DNA of 5,774 nt, taken from contig PMMN01000100.1 in NCBI GenBank assembly GCA_003162235.1, positions 1-5,774 of the forward strand, in the 5' to 3' direction. This document shows, piece after piece, positions 1-4,156 of this stretch. Each line of letters starts with the position of its first letter. The stretch's first letter is position 1. The notes under the pieces are model-generated. The model was given only the letters and a program-made list of their open reading frames with translations. It did not search any database and had not been told where the DNA came from. The position numbers and the translations under genes were made by a program. The DNA comes from Actinomycetota bacterium (lineage in GTDB: Bacteria > Actinomycetota > Thermoleophilia > Gaiellales > Gaiellaceae).

Positions 1-749
1 GTGCGGACGAACACCAGCGCCAGGCCGCGCTCGCCGGCTAGTTCTTCGACTAGCTTTTCGACTTTGGCGTCGGCCGTGACGGAAATAAAGCGGTGCTCGA
101 CCTTGTCGTCGCTGCTATCGACGATCGGCGCTGTCTCGAAGCGCGACGGATCGCGTGTGTACGAGTGCGCTAGCTCACCGACCGCGCCGTCGAGAGTCGC
201 CGAGAAGAGCATCGTCTGGCGTTCGCGGGGAAGCCGCTTGAGCAGCCGCTCGACCTGGGGCTTGAAGCCCATGTCGAGCATGCGGTCGGCTTCGTCGAGG
301 ACGAGGATCTCGACCTGCTCGAGCGAGACTAGTTTCCTCTCGACCAGGTCCTGCAAGCGACCGGGCGTGGCAACCAAAATCTGCGCAGTGTGCGCTCTCT
401 TGGCCTGCTCGCGCAGCGGCGCTCCGCCGAAAACCGCGGCGACTCGCAAGCCGTTCACACGAGCGAGCGGCACGATCTCATCGGTCACCTGCCCGGCGAG
501 CTCACGGGTCGGCACGAGCACCAGCGCCGCGGGCTGAGACCGGTTGCGACTGACTCGTGCGACGATCGGCAGGGCGAAAGCGAGCGTCTTGCCCGAGCCG
601 GTCGGGGACTTCGCGAGCACGTCGCGGCCCGCAAAGGCATCCGGGAGCACGAGCTCCTGGACCGGGAAGGGTCGCTCGATACCGCGCTCGGCCAGCGCCT
701 GCTCGAGTTGCACGCTAACGCCGAGCGTGCGAAAGGACTGCTCATACAT
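1..749 (-). CDS. DEAD-box ATP-dependent RNA helicase (3' end outside window)
   Basis: Superfamily 2 RNA helicase that unwinds short RNA duplexes with ATP in the cytoplasm; relatives act in ribosome assembly, mRNA decay and cold adaptation. The 249 visible residues contain the Q-motif region (F6, then PFPVQ with Q31), motif I SPTGSGKT (48-55), Ia PTRELA (80-85), GG (108-109), Ib TPGR (128-131), II DEAD (152-155) and III SAT (183-185). The second RecA domain has just begun (ALVFVR, 244-249); motifs V and VI and the C-terminal tail lie beyond the window, so the subfamily (RhlE, CsdA/DeaD or other) cannot be fixed. Residues before the P-loop lysine read KSPTGSG rather than the more usual AxTGSG. 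The ATG at 749-747 is preceded by AAGGAG with 8 nt spacing and by an in-frame TGA two codons upstream, so the start is firm. The gene diverges from the infA unit. Its SD is inside a long hairpin (see 758-805). Confidence 0.95.
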   Translation of the reverse strand, partial: MYEQSFRTLGVSVQLEQALAERGIERPFPVQELVLPDAFAGRDVLAKSPTGSGKTLAFALPIVARVSRNRSQPAALVLVPTRELAGQVTDEIVPLARVNGLRVAAVFGGAPLREQAKRAHTAQILVATPGRLQDLVERKLVSLEQVEILVLDEADRMLDMGFKPQVERLLKRLPRERQTMLFSATLDGAVGELAHSYTRDPSRFETAPIVDSSDDKVEHRFISVTADAKVEKLVEELAGERGLALVFVR

Positions 750-757
750 TGTTCAAA

Positions 758-805
758 CTCCTTGGTTTCGGGTTCGAGATCTTCGACTCGAAACCACACA
801 AGGAG
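758..805 (-). promoter_or_regulatory. Helicase leader hairpin that buries the SD sequence
   Basis: Read on the minus strand, CTCCTT (805-800), a 4-nt bulge (799-796) and GGTTTCG (795-789) pair perfectly with CGAAACC (770-764) and AAGGAG (763-758). That gives 13 uninterrupted bases on the 3' arm, and the last six are the helicase SD. Inner TCGA/TCGA pairing further closes the loop. A competing hairpin also exists: CTCGAACC (778-771) is a near copy of CGAAACC and can pair with the same 5' segment (795-787, one bulged base), which would release the distal arm. The pairing is seen directly; a regulatory role (autoregulation by the helicase, or temperature response) is inferred. Confidence 0.6.
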
Positions 806-928
806 GAACGAGAGGCTAAATCCCACAGAGCGGCGAACCGCCGTCCGTGCTGTGACAGTAGCAGAAGTGGGGGTGTCTAGACGTGCTACGGTGGGAAAAG
901 ACCACGTACGAGTGCGGTTTGCGCGCAG
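806..928. promoter_or_regulatory. Divergent control region between helicase and infA unit
   Basis: This 123-bp stretch must hold the promoters of both diverging units. It contains dyads: CTGTGACAG (850-858, odd-centred), and GTAGCA (858-863) facing TGCTAC (884-889) across 20 bp. On the plus strand GTGACA (852-857) with TCTAGA (876-881) is a poor -35/-10 pair. On the minus strand TAGACA (881-876) resembles a -35 but lacks a good -10. No promoter can be assigned firmly. No ORF here has a usable SD: the plus-strand AAGGAGGAA at 800-808 has no start codon at a proper distance and is explained by the helicase leader hairpin. Confidence 0.4.
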
Positions 929-963
929 GCGCCTTCTCCCACTCCGCACAGGAAAGAAGGTGC
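929..963 (+). promoter_or_regulatory. Leader-ORF hairpin covering its SD
   Basis: GCGCCTTCT (929-937) pairs with AGAAGGTGC (955-963) over nine positions, including one G-U, with a 17-nt loop. The 3' arm contains AGAAGGTG (955-962), the SD of the 37-codon ORF that starts at 971. If transcription begins upstream of 929, this hairpin would limit ribosome access to the ORF and, through coupling, to infA. Pairing is seen; function is inferred. Confidence 0.45.
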
Positions 964-970
964 ATTCTCG

Positions 971-1084
971 ATGGCAAGCGAAGCTGTGAAGCGGGTCGCA
1001 GCATTTCACGCGCATGACTTCGCCGCCCACGACGATTGGTCGAAGAACGCCTCTTCTACAAGCAACCCCAGGGCCGACTCTTAA
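971..1084 (+). CDS. 37-residue leader ORF upstream of and probably coupled to infA
   Basis: Unrecognised small protein, beginning [17 protein letters not shown] and ending in a Ser/Asn-rich polar tail. It has no membrane segment or known motif. The case for translation is positional. Its ATG has a good SD, AGAAGGTG, with 8 nt spacing, whereas infA has none. Its TAA ends 4 nt before the infA ATG (TAA, TCCG, ATG), a spacing typical of translational coupling by a terminating ribosome. Third-position GC looks lower than in neighbouring genes, so the peptide sequence itself may be under weak selection and the ORF may work mainly as a leader. The alternative is an N-terminally extended IF-1 from the ATG at 1014 in another frame; that start has no SD and would add a tail of 25 residues atypical for IF-1. 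Confidence 0.5.
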   Translation: MASEAVKRVAAFHAHDFAAHDDWSKNASSTSNPRADS

Positions 1085-1088
1085 TCCG

Positions 1089-1307
1089 ATGGCCAAGGAA
1101 GAGAAGATCGAGTTCGAGGGCGAGGTAGTTGAGGCGCTGAGCAACGGGAAGTACCGGATCGCGCTCGACAACGGCCACGAGACCCAGGGCTACACCGCAG
1201 GGAAGATGCGCCGCTACCGGATCCGCATCCTGCCAGGCGATCGCGTCAAGATCGAGCTCTCTCCCTACGATCTCGGGCGCGGGCGCATCGTTTTCCGGTT
1301 CCGATAA
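1089..1307 (+). CDS. infA: Translation initiation factor IF-1
   Basis: IF-1 binds the ribosomal A site on the 30S subunit and, with IF-2 and IF-3, directs initiator tRNA selection. The 72-residue product has the normal family length and is a single S1-type OB fold. Recognisable family signatures are MAKEE at the start, [15 protein letters not shown] (10-24), the DNGHE turn (27-31), [19 protein letters not shown] (35-53) and [17 protein letters not shown] (56-72). The start at 1089 was chosen because it yields the family's conserved MAKE N-terminus. No SD precedes it; initiation probably depends on the 37-codon ORF ending 4 nt upstream, although leaderless initiation is a formal alternative. 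infA is usually in a ribosomal protein/secY/map cluster; here none of those genes flank it, so this may be a relocated or second copy. In E. coli IF-1 level rises in the cold, which fits the helicase and csp nearby. Confidence 0.96.
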   Translation: MAKEEKIEFEGEVVEALSNGKYRIALDNGHETQGYTAGKMRRYRIRILPGDRVKIELSPYDLGRGRIVFRFR

Positions 1308-1380
1308 CTTCCGGCGACCGCCCGATTCCAACCCAGCATCGCGAGTCGCCATGACATCGCGTCCGGGTCGGTGCCTAGCT

Positions 1381-1429
1381 TTCCTCGGGAAATAGAAAGG
1401 GTCTGGCTGACCCTCGTTCCCGGGAGGAA
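1381..1429 (+). promoter_or_regulatory. Leader hairpin covering the SD of the 77-residue membrane protein
   Basis: TTCCTC (1381-1386) pairs with GAGGAA (1424-1429), and GGGAA (1387-1391) pairs with TTCCC (1417-1421). A 2-nt GG bulge (1422-1423) separates the two on the 3' arm. A nested hairpin AGGGTC/GACCCT (1398-1403, 1409-1414) lies inside. The SD GGAGG (1423-1427) is in the 3' arm. Caveat: the only promoter-like pair nearby, ATGACA (1351-1356) and TAGCTT (1376-1381) with a long 19-nt spacer, would start transcription near 1388 and remove half of the 5' arm. In that case the repeat would be a DNA site or chance. The rest of the 1308-1432 gap shows no convincing terminator for infA. Confidence 0.35.
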
Positions 1430-1432
1430 CTC

Positions 1433-1666
1433 ATGCTTGTCTTGCCGCTTGCGGTCGTGACCATCCCGTTCATCCATGGAAAGCCGATCAACATCTGGGG
1501 CGGGATCCTGCTCGGGATCCTGCTCGTCTTTCAGCTGCTTACGGGTCTTCGCGTGATCAAAGTCCCGAACCGCGTCCACCGCTGGAACGGCATCGCCATC
1601 TTCACCATCGCGGCAGCGCACGCGGTGATGGGCTTGATGGTCTGGTTCGACGGCTGGATCTACTAG
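1433..1666 (+). CDS. Small two-helix membrane protein, possible b-type heme binder
   Basis: Unrecognised 77-residue protein. An N-terminal hydrophobic stretch (1-13) leads to IHGKPINIW; a first clear membrane helix spans about 22-38, then a basic loop VIKVPNRVHRWNG (41-53), then a second helix (about 54-71) ending WFDGWIY. Three histidines stand out: H15, H49 and H63. H49 and H63 are 14 residues apart at and within the second helix, the spacing used for heme ligands in cytochrome b-type helices, so a small cytochrome b561 or ferric-reductase-like fragment is a reasonable guess, not an identification. The ATG has GGAGG 5 nt upstream, making the start good. The hydrolase gene begins 27 nt after its TAG, suggesting co-transcription. 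Codon use is GC-rich and coding-like. Confidence 0.75.
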   Translation: MLVLPLAVVTIPFIHGKPINIWGGILLGILLVFQLLTGLRVIKVPNRVHRWNGIAIFTIAAAHAVMGLMVWFDGWIY

Positions 1667-1688
1667 ATACGAGGGGTCGAGGCGTATC
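1666..1688 (+). repeat. Inverted repeat between the membrane protein and hydrolase genes
   Basis: GATACG (1666-1671) faces CGTATC (1683-1688) across 11 nt, starting on the last base of the upstream stop codon and ending 5 nt before the hydrolase ATG. The loop carries GAGGGG and GAGG, the only purine-rich SD-like segments for the hydrolase, so a folded RNA would present them in the loop. No T-run follows, so it is not a classic terminator. It is short enough to be chance. Confidence 0.3.
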
Positions 1689-1693
1689 GTCAG

Positions 1694-2653
1694 ATGGTCA
1701 TGGCGACTCGACTTCCGATACGCGGGCGGGGTTTGCGTCCGAGCGCGCTCCTGCTGATCGCCGCGTTTGTGATCGCCGGTTGCGGCGGTTCGGGACACCC
1801 GAGCGAGAAGGCGGCGCCGACCGCCACAATCGGAACTCTGGTGCGGGGAACGCGGCCGTCGAGCCCCGCGACCTTCATGGGGCCTGTGCGGCAGGTTCGG
1901 GCTGGCGGAATTCTGATCGGCTACCGCCAGTTCGGGAGCGGGCCACCGCTCGTGCTGATCGCCGGCGAGGCCTCGTCGATGAGCTACTGGGGATACGAGC
2001 TACCACGCCGGCTAAGCGAGCACTTCCGCGTGACGGAATTCGACAACCGCGGTGTCGGCTACTCGACCGACCAGCCCAAGCGGCCGCTCTCGATCGAACT
2101 GATGGCCGACGACACGGCCCGGTTGCTGGGTGCGCTCGGGATTCCGAAGGCGATCGTGGTCGGCTGGTCGACCGGCGGCGAGATCGGGCTCTCCCTCGTT
2201 GAGCACCATCCGGGCAGGCTGCGCGCTCTGGTGGTGTCGGGTGCCACGGCGGGCGGACCGACCGAGGTCGATTCGAGCTCGCACTCGGGCTCGCTGCTCG
2301 ACTCTCTCTTCCCCGCCTCCGCACGCCCGGCCGAGCTCGCCTACTTCGCCGGTATCCTCGCGATGCCGATCGAGAAAGTCGGACGCAAGATCGTGGAGCG
2401 CCAGGCGGCCGGCGAGCGCCGCTTCGCCAAGACGAACGAGACCTACAACGGTTTGAGCAGTATCGACGTGCCGGTGCTGGTTACCGCCGGGAGCCTCGAT
2501 GGGATCGTTCCGCCGGCGAACGCTCGGCTGATCGCCGCGCGCATTCCCCGCGCTCGCCTGGTGATCTTCCCCGGTGCGGCCCACATGATGATGTTCCAGG
2601 ACATGGACCGTTTCGTCGGGCTGGTAGAACAGTTCGCCTCGGCCGGTCGCTGA
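1694..2653 (+). CDS. Secreted lipoprotein-type alpha/beta hydrolase
   Basis: Serine hydrolase of the alpha/beta fold; substrate unknown (family members cleave esters, lactones, peptides or C-C bonds). The 319 residues begin with a basic segment and a hydrophobic helix ending VIAGC, a lipobox with Cys30 as the expected lipidated residue, so the enzyme should be anchored on the outside of the membrane. A Ser/Thr/Pro-containing linker (31-62) precedes the catalytic domain. FDNRGVGYS (116-124) is a classic family motif; the nucleophile elbow is GWSTGG with Ser159; the acid is Asp269 in GSLDGIVPP; the base is His297 in GAAHMMMF. The usual HG oxyanion segment after the first strands reads AGEASS (90-95), lacking the His. 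Start: ATG 1694 with a weak GAGG 11 nt upstream; ATG 1700 is nearly as good and does not alter the lipobox. It converges on the PAQR gene with 18 bp between the stops. Confidence 0.9.
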   Translation: MVMATRLPIRGRGLRPSALLLIAAFVIAGCGGSGHPSEKAAPTATIGTLVRGTRPSSPATFMGPVRQVRAGGILIGYRQFGSGPPLVLIAGEASSMSYWGYELPRRLSEHFRVTEFDNRGVGYSTDQPKRPLSIELMADDTARLLGALGIPKAIVVGWSTGGEIGLSLVEHHPGRLRALVVSGATAGGPTEVDSSSHSGSLLDSLFPASARPAELAYFAGILAMPIEKVGRKIVERQAAGERRFAKTNETYNGLSSIDVPVLVTAGSLDGIVPPANARLIAARIPRARLVIFPGAAHMMMFQDMDRFVGLVEQFASAGR

Positions 2654-2664
2654 GTTTGCGTCTG

Positions 2665-2688
2665 ACGTCCGCTAGGTCGGTAGGACGT
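2665..2688. terminator. Weak candidate two-way terminator between convergent genes
   Basis: ACGTCC (2665-2670) faces GGACGT (2683-2688) across 12 nt, in the 18-bp gap and over the stop codon of the PAQR gene. It is the only hairpin between the two convergent genes and could serve both strands. There is no T-run on either side and the stem has only 6 bp, so it is a weak call. Confidence 0.25.
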
Positions 2689-3319
2689 AGAAGGCGATCG
2701 CGCTGTACTGAAGCGCGACCGCGACGACGATGAGCAGATGGAAGATCTCGTGGTAGCCGAACACGGCCGGGAAAGGATCCGGCCGCTTGAGGCCATAGAT
2801 GACCGCGCCGACGCTATAGGCGATTCCGCCCGCGAGGATCAGGAACATGCAGGCGAGCCCCGCTCCCGAGGCGACCTCGGGCATGGCGACGACCCCGACC
2901 CATCCGAGCGAAATGCCGGCCACCACCGCTATCCATTTCGGGGCGGCGATCCAGAACAGCCGGATGAAGATGGCGACTCCGGCTCCGGCCCAAACGATCG
3001 CCAGTACCACTGTTTGCCAGGCGCCGTGCAGCACCAGCAGCCCGACCGGCGTGTAGGTGCCCGCGATCAGGCAGTAAATGCCGGCGTGATCGAGGCGGCG
3101 CAGCCAGGCCCGCCACCTCGGCGTCCAGGTCGGGCGATGGTAGAGGGCGCTGGCGCCGAACATCATTACGACGCTGGCCGCGAAAGCCGTGGCAGCCACG
3201 CGCGCCCGGCCCGTCTCGGCTTCGAGCACGAGCGCAACGCCGACGGGCACCGAGACTACGAATGCCCACTGATGGAAAACGCCACGTAGGCGCGGCTTCT
3301 CTCTTGCGGCCGCTTGCAT
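2672..3319 (-). CDS. trhA: PAQR/hemolysin III family membrane protein (TrhA-like)
   Basis: Seven-helix integral membrane protein of the PAQR/YqfA/hemolysin III family, relatives of eukaryotic adiponectin receptors. Bacterial members are linked to membrane energetics and homeostasis; the haemolysin name is historical. The 215 residues match the family length. Signatures: RGVFHQWAF (12-20) before helix 1, SALYH (57-61), LDHAGIYCLIAGTYTP (76-91) and GYHEIFH (188-194). His61, His190 and His194 match the S-x3-H and H-x3-H zinc ligands known from the family. The ATG at 3319 is the first possible start, as an in-frame TAA lies four codons upstream. GGAGAG is present but almost touches the ATG, an unusually short SD spacing. 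It lies 141 nt downstream of csp on the same strand, separated by a strongly structured spacer, so it could be read from the csp promoter or have its own. Confidence 0.93.
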   Translation of the reverse strand: MQAAAREKPRLRGVFHQWAFVVSVPVGVALVLEAETGRARVAATAFAASVVMMFGASALYHRPTWTPRWRAWLRRLDHAGIYCLIAGTYTPVGLLVLHGAWQTVVLAIVWAGAGVAIFIRLFWIAAPKWIAVVAGISLGWVGVVAMPEVASGAGLACMFLILAGGIAYSVGAVIYGLKRPDPFPAVFGYHEIFHLLIVVAVALQYSAIAFYVLPT

Positions 3320-3331
3320 CTCTCCAGGTTA

Positions 3332-3349
3332 AGCCGATGTCGCTCGGCT
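3332..3349 (-). repeat. Hairpin ahead of the PAQR gene
   Basis: AGCCGA (3332-3337) and TCGGCT (3344-3349) form a perfect 6-bp stem with a 6-nt loop, ending 12 nt from the PAQR start codon. A second small hairpin, CCGGT/ACCGG (3361-3365, 3371-3375, loop CCTGA), follows next to it. Together with the 13-bp stem at 3385-3445 most of the csp-PAQR spacer can fold. Confidence 0.4.
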
Positions 3350-3384
3350 CGCTGCTGTTACCGGTCCTGAACCGGCTTGACCAG

Positions 3385-3445
3385 GAAGGCGCCGCCAGTG
3401 CGCTCCGCCGCGACTACGGCTTCGCTCAGACTTGGCGGCGCCTTC
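3385..3445 (-). repeat. Perfect 13-bp inverted repeat downstream of csp
   Basis: GAAGGCGCCGCCA (3385-3397) is perfectly complementary to TGGCGGCGCCTTC (3433-3445), with 35 nt between the arms. It begins 15 nt after the csp stop codon. On either strand it is not followed by a T-run, so it is not a standard intrinsic terminator. It could slow 3' decay of the csp message or attenuate read-through into the PAQR gene. The spacer has only weak inner pairing (GCCG/CGGC, 3407-3410 and 3417-3420). A remnant of a palindromic repeat family is another option. Confidence 0.6.
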
Positions 3446-3460
3446 TCGACTAAGTCTTCG

Positions 3461-3667
3461 TCAACCTACGACGCGTACGTTCGTCGCCTGCGGGCCTTTC
3501 GGGCCTTCGGTCGCTTCGAACTCGACACGAGCGCCCTCGGGAAGGCTCTTGAAGCCCTCGCCGTCGATACCCGTATGGTGGACGAACAGGTCCTTGCCGC
3601 CGTCTTCGGGCGTAATGAACCCGTAGCCCTTGTCGTTGTTGAACCACTTGACGGTTCCGGTTGCCAT
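3461..3667 (-). CDS. csp: Cold-shock domain protein (CspA family)
   Basis: Single-domain nucleic-acid chaperone that binds single-stranded RNA and DNA and melts mRNA structure. The 68-residue product has normal CspA length and one five-stranded OB fold: [10 protein letters not shown] start with Trp8, RNP1 KGYGFI (13-18), RNP2 region DLFVHH (26-31), and the GPQATNV ending (58-64). The acidic and glycine composition is typical. The start is firm: the full consensus SD AAGGAGGTGA (minus strand, 3681-3672) lies just upstream, with 7 nt between GGAGG and the ATG. This is the strongest ribosome site in the window, as expected for an abundant protein, yet it can be occluded by upstream pairing (see 3671-3715). 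The exporter gene ends 489 bp upstream on the same strand, so csp probably has its own promoter. Confidence 0.97.
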   Translation of the reverse strand: MATGTVKWFNNDKGYGFITPEDGGKDLFVHHTGIDGEGFKSLPEGARVEFEATEGPKGPQATNVRVVG

Positions 3668-3670
3668 GAA

Positions 3671-3715
3671 CTCACCTCCTTGCCAGCTCGCGAACAAGCA
3701 AGGAACGCGAGTGAG
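3671..3715 (-). promoter_or_regulatory. csp leader with two mutually exclusive folds over the SD
   Basis: Minus-strand reading. Closed fold: CTCAC (3715-3711) pairs with GTGAG (3675-3671) and CCTTGC (3703-3698) with GCAAGG (3683-3678), so AAGG and GTGA of the SD are paired and only AG is free. Open fold: CTCGCG (3711-3706) pairs with CGCGAG (3692-3687), placing the anti-SD CCTTGC in the loop and leaving the SD free. The two folds compete for overlapping sequence. This recalls the two-state cspA leader of E. coli, which switches with temperature, but the sequence is unrelated and the function here is inferred. Confidence 0.5.
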
Positions 3716-3780
3716 ACGCATCCCGGTACTCGTCCTTCGATCGCCTTCAACATTACAGCTCCGAGACCGCCTGTGCACCC

Positions 3781-3806
3781 GGAATTACGCACGAGAGCGT
3801 AAATCC
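3781..3806 (-). promoter_or_regulatory. Inverted repeat in the csp upstream region
   Basis: GGA (3781-3783) plus TTACGC (3785-3790) face GCGTAA (3797-3802) plus TCC (3804-3806): nine complementary pairs with one central-flank A-A mismatch and a 6-nt loop. It lies 114-139 nt upstream of the csp ATG. It could be an operator or a hairpin in a long cold-shock leader. Confidence 0.4.
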
Positions 3807-3900
3807 CGAGTCGAGGGGCTCGCTGGACGAAAGGCATACTTCAGCATTCGCCGATGGCGGAGGACCCACGACATCAGACCGAGACGTGCCGGCGCACGGC

Positions 3901-3928
3901 CTGATAGCGCTTGCCGTAAGACGCGCAA
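3901..3928 (-). promoter_or_regulatory. Possible csp promoter
   Basis: On the minus strand TTGCGC (3928-3923), a 16-nt spacer and TATCAG (3906-3901) form a partial sigma-70-type match (3 of 6 and 4 of 6). Initiation here would give csp a leader of about 230 nt, long as in known cold-shock genes, and would include both inverted repeats closer to the gene. Other start points cannot be excluded. Confidence 0.2.
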
Positions 3929-4048
3929 CACTGCTTTCGTTGAGCGCGTTCGTGCTCGGGATCCGGGGTGGAAAGATCCGCACCGGTCGAAGCGACTTCG
4001 TTACAGATATTGAGCGCAATCGATCGACCCGTAGCTGACACCGTCTTG

Positions 4049-4079
4049 GGGACGCCCGTAGCGGGCCCTCGTGCGTCCC
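4049..4079 (-). repeat. GC-rich stem-loop between exporter and csp
   Basis: GGGAC (4049-4053) with GTCCC (4075-4079) and GCCCG (4054-4058) with CGGGC (4062-4066) build a 10-bp stem with a 3-nt loop and an 8-nt one-sided bulge. It lies downstream of the exporter's better terminator candidate. No T-run follows on the minus strand, so it may be a back-up stop or structural element. Confidence 0.35.
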
Positions 4080-4104
4080 TTCTCCCCTGTACTCGACGAC
4101 AACG

Positions 4105-4140
4105 AAAACGCCGGCCGCGATCATGTGATCGATCTCGGCC
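4105..4140 (-). terminator. Candidate intrinsic terminator of the DHA2 exporter
   Basis: Sixteen nt after the exporter stop, minus strand: GGCCG (4140-4136) pairs with CGGCC (4117-4113), and CGATCA (4131-4126) pairs with TGATCG (4123-4118), with a 4-nt bulge and a tiny CA loop. GGCG and then TTTT (4108-4105) follow. The T-run is short, but hairpin plus T-run plus position after the gene fit a terminator. CGATCA-TG-TGATCG is also a DNA dyad that a repressor could bind. Confidence 0.45.
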
Positions 4141-4156
4141 CGGCCGTCGGGAGCGG

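Larger units (their letters stand above)
3716..4048. other. Gene-free stretch upstream of csp
   Basis: No credible coding region. Several open frames cross it on both strands, but they lack SD sequences, have arginine/proline/serine-rich composition and match no family. Contents that can be pointed to are the inverted repeat at 3781-3806, the possible promoter at 3901-3928 and a small perfect hairpin CGAAG/CTTCG (3988-3992, 3996-4000). No tRNA or known RNA gene was recognised. Confidence 0.5.

Noticed and set aside
1014..1088. N-terminal extension of IF-1 from the ATG at 1014
   Set aside because: No SD at 1014, the extension is unlike any IF-1, and the family's conserved MAKE start is at 1089.
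485..1171. Long open frame on the minus strand across the helicase start and infA
   Set aside because: It overlaps the helicase, the leader ORF and infA in the wrong frames, has arginine/serine-rich shadow composition and no SD.
3385..3445. Insertion-sequence end or transposon remnant
   Set aside because: No transposase fragment, no target-site duplication visible, and both arms lie within 61 bp, so a hairpin is the simpler reading.
928..3446. Shared 10-mer GGCGCCTTCT at 928-937 and 3437-3446
   Set aside because: Each copy is explained by its own local stem; a 10-bp match in GC-rich sequence is expected by chance.
3377..3802. Plus-strand ORF antisense to csp
   Set aside because: It is a shadow of csp; no SD and no recognisable domain.
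3753..4124. 123-codon minus-strand ORF upstream of csp, beginning MIAAGVFVVVEY
   Set aside because: Weak ribosome site, composition unlike a protein after the first 15 residues, and overlap with the csp leader repeats. A decayed gene cannot be excluded but is not supported.
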